A DNA stretch of 64,000 nt from contig NC_080731.1 of NCBI RefSeq assembly GCF_019097595.1, positions 13,564,071 to 13,628,070 on the forward strand, read 5' to 3'. Shown here in pieces: positions 1-55,293 of this stretch; the stretch's first letter is position 1; every line of letters starts with the position of its first letter. This stretch comes from Hemibagrus wyckioides. Lineage: Eukaryota > Chordata > Actinopteri > Siluriformes > Bagridae. Position numbers and translations under genes: made by a program. The notes under the pieces are model-generated. The model searched no databases. It was not told the DNA's origin and saw only the letters and a program-made list of their open reading frames with translations.

Positions 1-1000
1 AGATGCTAATAATCATCCTAAAGATCTAACTGACAGTCCATAGCACAACTAATAACCGACTGCAATCTGCATTACAGGAATAAATGTAAAAAAATATTCC
101 TCATTCACCTTCATACTCCCACTTCAGTCATTGCCAAATCTCACCCAGTTACACCCTTTGAGGTAGCATTTATGACATGATTATATAGACTGTATCAGTG
201 AAACTGATGTTCATGACTGGTTGTTGACTTTATTTATTTGTTATATAAACACAAAAACATGTAAATGACATAAAAACCTACAACTATTGCAGCAACATGG
301 ATTATAATAAGATTATATTTTTGTTTGTATTGAAAATAGCTTATTGTCAGTATTGACAGACTTGAATATTGCAAAAATAATTATAGTGCATAAATAATAC
401 AGCCTTGAGGTGGATTGTTTTCATGTAACACCATAGTCTGGGTTATTCCTCTCTTACCACATCAGTTAGCCAACAATTACGATGATTAATCCTGAATGAC
501 ACACTGGGTCATTTTAACTATTATAGTTAGTTATAATTTACAATACATAGATAAACAATTGGTCCCTCATGTGCATCCCTCTCTGCCCCAATCCCCCCCG
601 CCAACCAAAAAAAAATAGCTTGTAATTATTCCAGTTTGTTATTTTTACAAGCCGAAAAGCTTAAACTATTCTGGCCTTTGTGATGCTGGACACTTTAATG
701 AGCAGTTATAACAGCAAATGTGAAGGAATGTGTTAATATAATATAATTCATGTTATAACTGGAATTATTGCAGTTATACAAAAATGATGCACACCTTCTG
801 ACCAGTCAGATTTGAAAATTTAATCATGATATGTAATTAAGGAGCAAGTGTGCTGTTCTACTGTATTATCAACATGGCTGTGATTTGGCTATAGGCATGA
901 GGATGCAGGCCAAATTCCACAAGCAACAATATTCATATTCAGTACACCATGATTGTGCAGTATTGCTTATTTACAACAGTTCTATGAACAAGAAATACAT
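1..1000. other. Non-coding AT-rich sequence, presumed wdr5 intron or intergenic
   Basis: No coding exon or recognisable element was seen. The sequence is AT-rich with scattered stops in all frames. If the wdr5-like exon at 3104 belongs to a gene extending off the left edge, this is its last intron. Confidence 0.4.
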
Positions 1001-1001
1001 A

Positions 1002-1460
1002 TACAGATCAGCCATAACATTATGAGCAGTGAGAGGTGAAGTGAATAACACTGATTATCTTCTCATCATGGTACCTGTTAGTGGGTGGGATATATTAAGT
1101 GAACATTTTGTCCTCAAAGTTGATGTTAGACGCAGGAAAAATGGGCAAGCGTAAGGATTTGAGCGAGTTTGACAAGGGCCAAATTATAATGGCTAGACGA
1201 CTATAATGGCTAATATCTCCAAAACTGCAGCTCTTGTTGGGTGTTCCCAGTCGGCAGTGGTATTTAGGTCCAAAGAATGAATAGTGGTGAACCAGCGACA
1301 GTGTCATGGGCTGCCAAGGCTCATCCGATTCAATCGGTAATACTGGTTCTGATAGAAAGGTGTCAGAATACACAGCGCATCACAGTTTGTTGTGTATGGG
1401 GCTGCATAGCCATAGATCAGTCAGGGTGCCCATGCTGACCCCTGTGCACCCCGAAAGGAT
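1002..1460 (+). mobile_element. Degenerate Tc1/mariner transposon, 5' half
   Basis: It begins with a terminal-repeat-like segment (ACAGATCAGCCATAACATTA). The start of a Tc1-type transposase follows at 1141, MGKRKDLSEFDKGQ, which is the N-terminal helix-turn-helix region. Later segments read in shifted frames, including SDRKVSEYT and VRVPMLTPVH. There are stops, frameshifts and an internal deletion just before the SDRKVSEYT segment, and the catalytic domain is missing, so it is dead. It belongs to the same family as the minus-strand copy at 12808-13650. The right end breaks off into a different repeat near 1460. Confidence 0.75.
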
Positions 1461-2260
1461 GCAAAGAGGTGGCCTCCCAGACCCTGTTGCAAGCCAACTC
1501 TCTGCTAAGGCTGAAGTGACAGCCTCACAAGACAAGCATAAACACCCAGATCTTGTTGCAAGCCATGCTTCATGCTAAGGCTAATGTAACACCCTCCCAT
1601 AGACTTTTGCAAAAATATTCCCGGCCGAGGCAGACGCAGTGGCCTCCCAGATTCAGCTGAATGCAGAGACTGATGTGTCAGCCCCTGTCCCAAGCCACAA
1701 AGCACACCACGGTCAAAATGTTTCAGTCCTAGGTCATTCTCATGCCCCAGGCCACTGCCCTGTTTCACACCCATTTCCAGGCCATCTCACATTCCCCGGC
1801 TCACACACTGGTGCTGAGTGCTCAACCAGCTGCACTAGTGCATGCGCTCATGTGTTCCATTTATGTCCTTTTGATTCATGTCTTCAGGTTGTTTGTTTTG
1901 TGTCATGCCTTGTCTCTGCCCCTGTCTTGTTATTGGTTGTTTCTCAATTGTGTCCTGATTACTCTCACATCCTTAAATTCATGTGTGTCATGTCTTCACT
2001 GCGAAGTATCAGTCTTGTATCATCGTGATTGCCTGTGCAGTCTCAAGTCTAGTCATACCCATAGGCTGTTTGATAGTTAGCTCTCATGTTTGTGCTTCTG
2101 TTCCCTGATTTCTGATTTATGTCCATTTGCTGATTGTCCGACATCTGGATTTTGACTTTGCCTTGCATTCTGGATTGGAAGCCAGTGTGATTATTAAAAC
2201 CTGCTCCACCAGCATATGTATTCGCCTCTGAATTTCAGATCCCCACCATGTGACTATGGT
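1461..2260 (+). repeat. Probable dispersed repeat, perhaps an LTR-retrotransposon tail
   Basis: Imperfect repeats of an Ala/Glu/Val-rich reading (for example around 1490-1680, with two related GCAAGCCA-containing units) lead into a T-rich tail with ATTAAA near 2194. I have seen similar tails at the 3' end of fish retroelements, but I cannot name the family. The frame is broken repeatedly, so no functional protein is proposed. Confidence 0.35.
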
Positions 2261-3309
<1,049 letters not shown>

Positions 3310-3406
3310 TTTGTGTGCATCTATTATTAAAAGATAAACGATAAGTACCACTAATATCATCTTCAGATGAACTGACGCAGTTCTGTTAGTAATTTGAGAG
3401 TCTTTC

Positions 3407-3412
3407 AATAAA
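3407..3412 (+). terminator. Poly(A) signal AATAAA downstream of the wdr5-like exon
   Basis: A canonical AATAAA lies about 98 bases after the extended stop codon. A T-rich and GT-rich stretch follows within 25 bases, as expected for a cleavage-site downstream element. This makes 3104 to roughly 3430 a plausible terminal exon. Confidence 0.4.
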
Positions 3413-4813
3413 CGTTCATGTTTTTTCCTCATGTCAGTATTGTTGACAAATTAAAGGAATATTCAGTGGCTCTGTTATACTGTGAAGGCATTTTTGCTGT
3501 TATGTTTTAGGTTCACTTGTGAAAGAACTTTCCCTGCCAATCAATACAAAGTTGTTCTGACTGATCAGCTTTAGCTTGTAATGACACATTTCTATCCTGA
3601 TTGAAATCTTTACCAGCACAATGTAGCCCATGCATAGGCAAGAGGGCTCACTGAAGGCTATAATGAGGATGAAAATAATGTAAATAATACACTAAGGCTG
3701 TCACATTAACCAGACTGTAACCAGATTTCTCCAGTAAATTTCCAGAGTCCTGTACTGTCTAGGTTGAGGCACGCTGAAGCTGTTCTGGTGGCTTGTGGTG
3801 GTCTAACAACTTGCTAAAACACTTTATGTTGGTTTATTGTGTTTTTTATTCAAATCTCTTTGAATAACTTATATATATAATAATACTGCAAATGTATGTC
3901 TATTTTAATGTGGGAGAAGTATAGAAACATTTTTATTTTTCTCGTCTGCAAATAAGTCTGCAACTGGTTAATGGTTCTGTCATGCACTAAGGAAAGTAAC
4001 TTTCAGAACTGAGCATTTAATTGTCCTTTTGAACAATAAACACTGTATGATAGGACAACACACAATTAACCCATTCTCATTGTACTGATATATAAATATG
4101 ACGTTTCACACTTTCCAGGTGAAGGCGAATGCTTCAAACGATGCTTGAAAACAGCAGCAACAACAACAATAATAAAAGAACTGGGGAAATTTTCTTTTTT
4201 TTCTTACAGCAACCTGTTCAGTGGGCAAGACCCCATCCAATTTACAAATCAACATGTATACAATTAATGTATGCAACATTCAACAGAATTATGTAAATAC
4301 CTGGAACACAAGGATAAAATTACAATAGTACAAAAATAGATATTTTTTCTTTAAACCAAACTCTTTTCATGGTTTACCAAAACCTTGCTTATCATGGGGA
4401 AAGTGTATCAGCTGTTGGTCTTCTAAACCCTGTTCAAAACCCTGGCCCAGCAACCAGGATTATTCTAGAATGTGGCCTTTTAGAGTTTTGGTTTGCATTT
4501 CTGCTCCAAAAAATGTAAGAAGAGGTTTTTTTTTGTTCTTCCTATGACTTACTGCTGGTGTTTTATGCCCAGACACTGTTTTAAACATGTGAGAAGGGCT
4601 TCAGGCAAGGATAAAGGACAAAAACTTATGGTAGTGTGAAAAGCATTTCACGACTGTTGGGGTTTTGTGACTTTAATGTGAAGTAACTGCATGTAAACCA
4701 TGTATGTGCCTGAGTGTAGCTTCTGCTTTCGTTGAGTTAAATATGTGACTACTGAAATAACGTTCAGTGACTGTGAGGAAATTCTGCACAGTCTGATTAT
4801 GAAAATATCTAAC

Positions 4814-4844
<31 letters not shown>

Positions 4845-6786
4845 TCCTCAAATGTATATTTACTATACAAGAACACTGTTTTAGTTCAGCCTGGCTCAGC
4901 TTGCAAGAGTTTCCTTTCAGCAAACATCACAAGTATCTGTCTGTTGCTTATAATACAGAATGTAATTGCACAATATGTGTCTGACTAATACTACAATATA
5001 AAAAGTGTTTCACAAAGCCTGAGGTCCGGTTATTTCGTGATGCTTGCCAAGTCTGAACACTGTCAAATAATGAAGGATTCCTTGGATTACTGTTTCAGCA
5101 CAATGTTGAACTGTAATATCACCTGTAAGACACCAGGTGGCAGAGTAAGCTCTTCCCAAACTTTCCCACATCCCTGAGGCCAGACCATAATCTGGATTCT
5201 CATAACAGAGGCTATGTTCACATTACAAGTCTTTTCGATTTCATTTTTTTTAAAAATATCTTTTTGCTCTGATTGTAATATTAAATCGTAAAACCTGTAG
5301 CATCACCTGTGAACATCAGGTGGCAGACTAGCCTCTCTCTTTCTGCCTTGACGGGTCACTCGTGTTTGTGACCACAGACCTCTGCCCTGAAATGACTTAA
5401 ATGAATATATTCTTAAATCAAAAACATTGCAAGCATGATCCAAGTGTCAACAACAAACACATATGAGAGACTGCAGTAATGAAATTGCAGCACAGTCGAT
5501 CGTTACAGAGATTTGCACTGGAGGCAGACTGATATCTCTGCAGCAGTTATATGACTAAATGAAAAGAAAGCAGAGCCTTTGGTGGGGTTTTTTTTTCCAG
5601 ATATTACTGTCATCTCTTCATTTCTTTCTCCTATTTAGCGCTGCTAACAGGCTGCCTCCTACATTCTCATATGATTACATGCCTATGCATCTAGTACCAC
5701 ATATTAGTGTCCCGAATCTGAATTGAGAAGACTTCTCATTTAGGCAACAAAAATTGGATTTGTGCCACTTCAGCCTTTTAATGTGAACGTAGCCTAATTG
5801 CATATTTTAAAGCACAAATGCTGCTTTGCTGGGAATCATCACATGACATTTAAATGAAAATCTTAAAATCTGGAGAAAAAAAAAAAAACCTTGATACAAT
5901 AATGAGATGAATTATAAAGGCAAAACAACTGATAATCAAACATCTAAAATTTTACACAGACAACAAAGAATCATTGCTTTTTTTCTATCATTAAACTTCA
6001 GGCAAAGAGCACACCTGATTTCAGACCATTCTGTCATTGATACGCCTTCGCTACAGCCAAACAAACATTGCTCTTTGCAGAGGCCAACTGCTGGTGCGTC
6101 GCTAATATCAACACTGTCTGAAAAAAAAAAAAAATTAGTTAAGTGCTGCAAATACAACCTTTTCTTTCTTATACAACCTTCTCTCATCAGTGAATCTCGA
6201 AATATAAAAAAACATTGCAAAATGAATGCTGAATGTTAAAGTACATAAAGTACAGTCCATAACAAAGGCAGTGATGAGGTGTCAGAAATAGGAGTCCTGT
6301 GAAACAGAGGGGTGTGTATGAGGTACTGCAGAATTTTGCATCCATTCATGAAACCTATACACTCACACCGACGTGAATGTGTACAGATATAACTGTTTGA
6401 GGAAAGACATCGTGAACAGAGTAGACTGCAGAGGTAGGTATCTGTGAGGCAGAATATTTAAGAAATTATTTTGACCACAAAATCTGCTAAAATCCATGCA
6501 GCCAGATTTCCACCCAAGCATACCGGTCTTGACTCTCTTAATCCATCCTCCTTATGAATTACTCAATAGTGAATGGTCATTGTGTAATTACATGGACTAA
6601 TGATGAAGCACCAAAGCTAATCTGTTTGTCTCCTGGATTGCAAGCTAAGACGTTTAGCAGACAAAGCAGGTGTCACTGAGACGCGTCTCATCATGGCCGT
6701 CTGAAGGTGATGTGTGCATGAGACTGCAGTGTTCTTTACAGGGATTCCGAGTGACATTGTCATGGCTGAGTTAAGGCACTGCTCCA
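3413..6786. other. Space between convergent genes, holding the rxra 3' UTR
   Basis: This lies between the wdr5-like terminal exon (plus) and the rxra stop codon (minus). The rxra 3' UTR must occupy the right-hand part, since reading on the minus strand continues from 6786 downward. No minus-strand AATAAA (plus-strand TTTATT) was seen in the first several hundred bases. Candidates occur near 3832 and 3847, so the UTR may be nearly 3 kb long. An (AAT)n microsatellite lies at 4814-4844. Confidence 0.45.
4814..4844. repeat. (AAT)n microsatellite
   Basis: About ten uninterrupted AAT units. Confidence 0.9.
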
Positions 6787-48585
<41,799 letters not shown>

Positions 48586-48639
48586 GTTAGCTCATGCCAG
48601 CTGCAGTGCATAAACGACACTCTGGTACTCCGGAGCTTT

Positions 48640-48860
48640 GGTCGAGTTTCTAATAAAGATCCAGGAGGAATCACAGCAAGTGTGTGTGTGTGCGCGTGTG
48701 CGTGTGAACTCCGCTGTCAGCGCGCGCTTTAACGGGACTGAACTGAGCTGTACGGCGCGCGCGGCTCGCAGCTCTGCTCTGTTGCTCACATTGGGGCCCC
48801 TCTCAGGGGGGACTCCGAGAGCAATCAGCGCAGGCACAGTGACGCCGAGCAAATCCTACA
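48640..48860 (-). promoter_or_regulatory. CpG-rich promoter-like block upstream of the rxra start
   Basis: This is a local concentration of CpG, including GCGCGCG-type runs near 48720-48730 and 48755-48765, just upstream of the start codon. The surrounding sequence is AT-rich. Vertebrate RXRA genes are known for CpG-island promoters, so this is the best promoter and 5' UTR candidate. No TATA box was identified. A short GT/CG tract lies near 48680-48705. Confidence 0.5.
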
Positions 48861-49122
48861 GTTGGGCTGAATCCACTGACAATGAGTCAATTCAGTTAAG
48901 TAAGAAAGTAAACACATTAGGTCATTAAAGCCGCGAAAAGATCACTGATAGCTTCTCATTGTTTTGTTAAGGAGGGTGTCTAAGCATGGGGCAGACTGAT
49001 AATAGCAAAAAATAAACAAAAGACCATAGTGATTTAAACATGTTACAGATTTTTTTTTTAATGCATTATAAAAATAGGAAAGGAAGTTCATAGCAGTTTT
49101 ATGATGTTTACAGTTTTGAGCT

Positions 49123-49139
49123 CACACACACACACACAC

Positions 49140-49197
<58 letters not shown>

Positions 49198-49198
49198 T
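49123..49198. repeat. (CA)n-(TCTA)n compound microsatellite
   Basis: About ten CA units joined directly to about 14 TCTA units. Confidence 0.93.
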
Positions 49199-49450
49199 GC
49201 TATTGAAGGAGCAAAAATAAATAAAATTTCTTAGTTATAGAACTGTTGTTGATATTCAATATAACTGCACTCTTGTTATTGCTTAATTTTTTCTCCCACT
49301 GATTAGCTACATGCTCCACGATACTTATTTCACCTTATTTGACAGCAACATACTGCCAGGGGCACATTTTGCTTTTTAAGGAAAACATATAATCATTTTT
49401 ACTGGTACAATCAGTGTTGTGCTATTATTTTCAATATTACAGAAATAGCA

Positions 49451-49452
<2 letters not shown>

Positions 49453-49489
<37 letters not shown>
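49453..49489. repeat. (CT)n microsatellite
   Basis: About 18 CT units. Confidence 0.92.
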
Positions 49490-49494
<5 letters not shown>

Positions 49495-50583
49495 TTCTCT
49501 ATCGCTGTGCCAGAAAGTATATGGGAAACTGTTGTATTCTGACATTTGAGTCTCTCATTTGAGTTTTATTATTAGTAGTTATTGAGTAAACAAATGAGGG
49601 CTATTTAACAATTCAGTGATGAAAAAATGATGAAATCCATGAAGTAGCCTTTTATTTCATAACCAGTATTGGACAATTAGACATGTGTTATTATTCTACT
49701 TTTATGATTACACATGATAGAGTCATCTGTTTATCTTTGCTTACTCTTCCTGGCATACATGCATGTACAGATAGACAGAGTACAGCAAGAGAAAGAATAA
49801 AAGAGATTGTAGTGGAGAGAGAGTGACAGGAAGAGAGACAGAGACACAGAGGAGAAAATGGTGAAGAAACCCACTTTATCATAGCAGAATACCAATGAGC
49901 CTCAAGCTATGTCTCAATTCAAGATATACTATTTTATGCTCTGCCACATGCGCTCCTCACACCGCTACATGAGATCCTTAATAATGTGTGCACTATAAAA
50001 CTCAGAGGAGCAATTAATTTCATTCAAGCTGCCATTATCTCATTAATAACCCTGTAATATCTTTGTGTAATTAGGGCAGGATTCTCTTGCCCTCTCCTTG
50101 TACATTCTCCTTGTAGATTAGACATTGTGAGAATGTATAATCTATGACTGTATCTGCAGCTTATTATGCATGCAATATAATCGATAATGTGAAACTTGAA
50201 AAAAGGGTTTGTATAGTTTGCTTCCCAAGTCTCATCTCTATCAGATTTATTTCTTGCAATAAAATACATAAAGTAAAGGCACAATGTTTTGGTTTGCTTT
50301 ATAGAAAAAAAATGTCATGTTGATGAAGGTGAGACAACAGAAAGTCCCTATAATTATAATTTTTTAATAATGAAATATGAAGTCAATATCCAAAGACATC
50401 GGTGCACACATTAACCACTGATCATATGAAATTATTTGTTATAGTTTTCCAGTGGATTTCATGATATTTTTTAGAACAAAGAAAGTTTCTTCTCAATTTT
50501 TTTTTCTCTATCCTTCTGCTTATGTTTTCTGTTTTAAGAAAGACAGTTGATAAAAACTCTCTGTGCTGTCTATTCAGAGACAA

Positions 50584-50640
50584 TGAATTGAGACAATGTC
50601 CATTGTTAAAAGCGCTATACAAATAAATTGAATTGAATTG
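50584..50640 (+). repeat. Dispersed repeat end, inverse of 10820-10890
   Basis: GACAATGTCCATTGTTAAAA, then GCGCTATACAAATAAATTGA, is the reverse complement of the intron 6 copy. Confidence 0.55.
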
Positions 50641-51735
50641 AAGTGAAATGAATTATTCACTTAAATATTTCCACTATAGTTTTTTTCCCATGCTGTGAGA
50701 CGTGCAGCAACAAATGGTCTTTACTACATTACTGGTAATCATTGTTCCATCCCATACAATTATTCTGCATAAAAACAGAGTTTTCTTTTTGTGAATTTTA
50801 AAAAGAGGTTCGAAGGTGGGGTGATGTGATCTGGAATTGACATTATACAGAGTTTATATTATTTACGATTTATGTTTATTTAGTATTAATTGTCAATGTA
50901 TTAGGATTTTTCCATATCTCCATGTCCCATACGTCTCCTCATATCACAGCAACTGTAACACTGTAATTAAGCTTTGACACTGGAGTCTTCTTTACTAAAT
51001 GCTACTAAACTCCTTTTGCATAAAATCTCATAGATTGGAAATCTTCCTTCCCAAATAATAGTTCTTTAACAAAACCCAGTGGTAAGTGGAAACTAAAACT
51101 GTGATGCCAGCGGGAAAATTGTGAAGGGAATGTATAGATCATTTAGGTCTCTGTAACATCGAGCAGCACATTAACTCAGGCACAGGCAGGGAAAAAAAAT
51201 GAGGGGAGAGTCAGAGGTTATAACAACAGCCTGTAAGGCTTGTAGCCCAGCCTCACTTTTTCAAAAAGCATCTTCTGAGGAGAAGCATCGGCACTAATGA
51301 CGGCAAGCCCTGCTCAGATTAAATCCCCTCACCTACAGGCAAGAGGCTCCTGCTGATTCCTGCTACTTGCTTAATGCAATCTCAAATCACAGTTGAGCAG
51401 TCTATGTCAAATGTAGATGTTTATTAAATGTTTAAATGTTTATTAAAATTTGTTGCAATCAGTTATATTTATTCTGTTATTTAAGGTCTGACCGTGAAAT
51501 GTAAACAAGTTTACACTCAGAACCTTAGAGCCAGGCATTATACTGTGGTCCTCCACACATGCTATGAAAGCTGAGTTTAGTCAGTTGAGGTCTTAGGTTC
51601 ACATTCCTCATTGTGGATCAGGAACTGCAAGTGGCCCAGAGGTCAGCGTCTTCTGTTAACTCCTACACTGTGGGGGGTATGTGTGAGGTGAGAGAAAGAG
51701 AGATAAATGGAGCACGCAGAGAAGCAGTCTTGTAT

Positions 51736-51747
51736 TGACTTTGACCT
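51736..51747 (-). promoter_or_regulatory. Nuclear-receptor motif AGGTCAAAGTCA, 3.2 kb upstream of the rxra start
   Basis: Plus strand TGACTTTGACCT. It is close to the HNF4/DR1 consensus. An identical 12-mer occurs at 61491-61502. Motif match only. Confidence 0.25.
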
Positions 51748-52417
51748 TTGATAATCCTCTGATAGCCGGTAGATAGGTGAGGATTAGTCAGAGTGATATG
51801 ATAAAAAAAAAAATAAATGTAAATTTGCAAAACAACATGGCTCATGTAAACCTTAACTACTTTACCTATCACTATTTTGTCAGTAACATAGCAACTTTAA
51901 CTGAAAAATATAGCTGAAGTATGGAGGAAAAGAGGTCACATATCACCGCTGCCCTGAAGTTTGCAATTGTGGACTAATCATGTAATTGCTTTTCTTGTCA
52001 GAATGTGATTTTTAATGCTTTTTAATACGTCACGAGGTCAAACTCTCACACAGACTCGCCTAACTTTAATCTTTGTGACGGTGTGATCAAACGCAGCGTG
52101 TCAGGCTTCCATCAAAGCCAAGTGTCCGGCAGGTGATAAAGAGGAACACAGCCTTGGCTGCAGGGCAGAGTGTCATATAGACAAATTGAGATATGACTTT
52201 CTGATTGATCTCTCAGGGATCAACACCAAGTGCAGCAGCTCACTGACTGTGATTTAGTACGTCTCACTCTCTCTCTCTCTTCCTTTCTGCTGGTCAGCCA
52301 CCGTGGAGGAAAGAGACGGGCAATCAGCCACGTCATAAATCTCCACACTTCCTTCTACTTCAAGGAAACAAGGGAATGCCCCCCAGTGCACAGCTCATTA
52401 AACCAGTTTTCCACTGG

Positions 52418-52418
52418 A

Positions 52419-52469
<51 letters not shown>
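52418..52469. repeat. (CA)n-(GA)n compound microsatellite
   Basis: Ten CA units joined to about 16 GA units, an alternating purine-pyrimidine tract abutting a homopurine tract. Confidence 0.92.
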
Positions 52470-52472
<3 letters not shown>

Positions 52473-53179
52473 TCTTTTGTTTCTTTTTAAGTTTTGATGA
52501 GACCCAAAAAATTGATGACTTAAAATTAAAGACTGCATCTGAATTTAACATCAGTGACTGATCCCCAAGTCTGCAAGTCTATCATGCTGTGTTAAAGACA
52601 CACCGTGTGTTAAATCTCACAGTATGCCCTATTTTCCCCATTATGCTACTAATACATTTAAGATACCCTTAGATGTAGGTCACTATGTAGGTATACAGTT
52701 ACTGACTGGAGCCCATCTGTTGCTCTGCCCCCAAATCCCCATTTCATCTTTCGAAACAGAACATCTAATGTGATTTGGCCATGTTCAGCACAGCAGTGAC
52801 TGACACTGTGTCATGTAGGTGTATATGTGGGATGAGTGTATTTCCACTTTATTACCTTAATTGTACTATATATAAACAGTTTGCACATAAAATGCAAAAA
52901 AATGCTTAGCGTATTATAAATTATTTTGTCAGTATTTTTGTCCATATGTTTATACAGTGAAGTAGAGAAGAATAATTGTATGTCAGACTGTAGTGTGGCT
53001 GACTTCTCCACAGCCTCAGATAGCTGGCACACACACTCACTGTTTGTATCTCCACCAGCTCTTCCAGATGGTCAACTCGCTGTGAACTCCCTGGGCTCAA
53101 TGCACCCTGCACTGCTCGATCAGACGCTGAGAGACGCACAGCAACCAGCGGTTAGGAGATGAGAGGGATGCAAATGCTA

Positions 53180-53260
53180 AAACACACACACACACACACA
53201 ACCAGAGGGCCTGGCCCTGAGCTCAAACTCTTGCTGGCACATCTGCTTTTCATTAATGTT

Positions 53261-53303
<43 letters not shown>
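53180..53303. repeat. Nearby (CA)n and (CT)n microsatellites
   Basis: CA units at 53180-53199 and about 20 CT units at 53262-53303, with unique sequence between. Confidence 0.9.
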
Positions 53304-53306
<3 letters not shown>

Positions 53307-53919
53307 ACAGTCCCTTACTCACACATTCTGCATTCAAAACAACAGTCTTTTTCTGCTCAAAGAGCTGTCAGCAGTCAGCCTCTTTTCTGAATGTCAACGC
53401 AATCATCATTACGAAGAGAGAATGAGTGAGAGTCAGTGTGTGTGAGAGAAAGGGAGTAGCGAGTGGAGCAAACCAAAGGGCACCATATGGAATGAGTGTG
53501 TAGAAAACCACCTGGCTCTACAATACTGTGGCCAAGTCTGTGGTGTGGTGTGAATGAGCCGTTTTTAAGTAGACAAAGTACGAACAAAACAATCTGACTG
53601 GCATAAATAAGACATCTCACTAAAAATACTGGATAATTCTAATAGCAATTTGATTAAATGTTTAAATATTATAAAGCAGTTCCCTTTTCACATTACAGTT
53701 TATTTTTGTCTTTGCTTTGATTTAATTACAGATCGATAAAAATACAATCTGTGTGTAATAACATGTTTCTTATATGCTTTGTGTAGCCCTGTGTGATGGT
53801 GCCTGTGTCACACTGAGGAAAACATGTTCAGAGCTGCACGTTTCCATGTCACTGGGGTGGGGTACAATCAAGATTATATCTTCAGAATATTTTGTGTTCA
53901 TCTGTTACAGGGTAATGGG

Positions 53920-54032
53920 AGTGCAGTATATCTTTAATTGATTTTATTATTATAAAATTATTATAATAATTATTTTAATTATTTTAATTAATTATTTTAT
54001 TATTATTATAATATTTATTATTATATATTATA

Positions 54033-54099
<67 letters not shown>

Positions 54100-54120
54100 C
54101 AATTAAAGATATACTGCACT
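53920..54120. repeat. 201-bp AT-rich palindromic element with perfect 23-bp arms
   Basis: The left arm AGTGCAGTATATCTTTAATT (then GAT) at 53920-53942 is the exact reverse complement of 54098-54120. Between them lies AT-only sequence ending in a (TA)n run of more than 30 units. It could be a small MITE with expanded TA core, or an inverted duplication. No target duplication was seen. Confidence 0.8.
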
Positions 54121-54165
54121 ATATAAGGGTTATATATTCTTATATAAATATATATATACTATATA

Positions 54166-54189
54166 CCTTATGTATATATATACATAAGG
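54166..54189. repeat. 24-bp perfect palindrome
   Basis: CCTTATGTATAT is followed directly by its reverse complement ATATACATAAGG, 45 bases beyond the 201-bp element. Confidence 0.9.
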
Positions 54190-54561
54190 GTCATGCTTTA
54201 ATTAGCTTTTTAAGTAGTAAATAAATAATACTTTAAGGATGCGCTACATGGGAATTTTTTAGGTAAATGATACAGACTAAATGCACTCTACTAACAAACT
54301 GAAAAAGATTTTCTTCTAATGTAAAGCTGTACTATAAACAGCTGGCCAACATGTTTCAAATCTTTTCCCTATTTATTTGTTTAATTCTTTAATCTATACA
54401 CTAGTCATACATATCTGGTCATTCAGTAAGTACGATTGCAGGCACTAGCAACCTATATGAAAAAATCTGTCTATCTAAATATATAAAATATATTTATATA
54501 TATATATAAAATACATGCATCTGGTTGAAATGAGAACGTTTTTGTTCACTGTTAAACCTAT

Positions 54562-54566
54562 TTATC

Positions 54567-54609
<43 letters not shown>

Positions 54610-54610
54610 A
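54562..54610. repeat. (AAAT)n microsatellite
   Basis: About twelve tetranucleotide units just before the CpG-rich block. Confidence 0.92.
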
Positions 54611-54624
54611 AATAGGATAAACAG

Positions 54625-54905
54625 CCACGAGCCCCCGAGTCGTGTCAGCCCTATGTGTGTTGTACGTCGCAGACTCCTTCAGCGGGCCCCTTTGCTGAGA
54701 TTCTGCCATTTTGTAATAGTTTGAAGCGCGAGCAGAGTGAGGCGAACTTCACCGGCGCGTGGGTCAGAGCCGGGTCATTTCTCAGGAGCGCTGCGGTCAG
54801 AAAGCCACGAGCCTCCTGTAGCTTCGTTACCTTCTCCTGCTTCCTTCACTATGTCCTTTCATACAAATCAACAGAAATAATTCAGACCACGGCGGTGACG
54901 CTTGC
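54625..54905. promoter_or_regulatory. Second CpG-rich block about 6 kb upstream of the rxra start
   Basis: It holds many CpG dinucleotides (for example GAAGCGCGAGC, CACCGGCGCGTGG and GGAGCGCTGCGG) amid AT-rich repeats. An open frame of 90 codons on the plus strand (54655-54927) resembles nothing I know. It may be an alternative rxra promoter or 5' non-coding exon, or an unrelated CpG island. Confidence 0.3.
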
Positions 54906-55293
54906 TGCAACTTTACACTGTAGTTAGTGAGAGCTTGTGCCACTTCACCTCATGGGTTTAGAGTGAAACTATTTCCCAAGTGTAAATGCAAACAATGTTT
55001 TGGCTCCTGAACTTTCCACCAACAAGTCCAACTTAACATTATTTGTAGGCTAACTTACTGTAGCTTGATTTAAACCTTGTCAGTTTAAACACTACAAGAA
55101 CTCAATTATCATATAAAATTTATTGTAATGATTGTATTGTAATCTGTAATGATTTCCCCCACTGTAACAAAATAAAACAAATCCCAGACCCACTCTCATA
55201 ACCAGTCTCACTAGATAAAAACATACTGATGATCTCTCATTTAACTAATTCAGTGATAAAAGGGATATACCAAAACCTAGACTTTCTTATACC

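Larger units (their letters stand above)
48861..54624. other. Gene-free sequence upstream of rxra, proximal part
   Basis: No coding exon was recognised. It contains microsatellites (49123-49198, 49453-49489, 52418-52469, 53180-53303, 54562-54610), a dispersed repeat end (50584-50640), a palindromic AT element (53920-54120), and two non-repetitive blocks (51180-51420 and 52010-52225) that look like candidate regulatory sequence. Confidence 0.6.

Noticed and set aside
1639..2080. Two overlapping plus-strand open frames of 112-129 codons
   Set aside because: They lie in a decayed repeat with Ser/Cys/His-rich low-complexity translations and no recognisable domain.
54655..54927. 90-codon open frame in the CpG-rich block
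   Set aside because: No family resemblance. An open frame of this length is expected by chance in GC-rich sequence, so it is kept only as part of a possible promoter.
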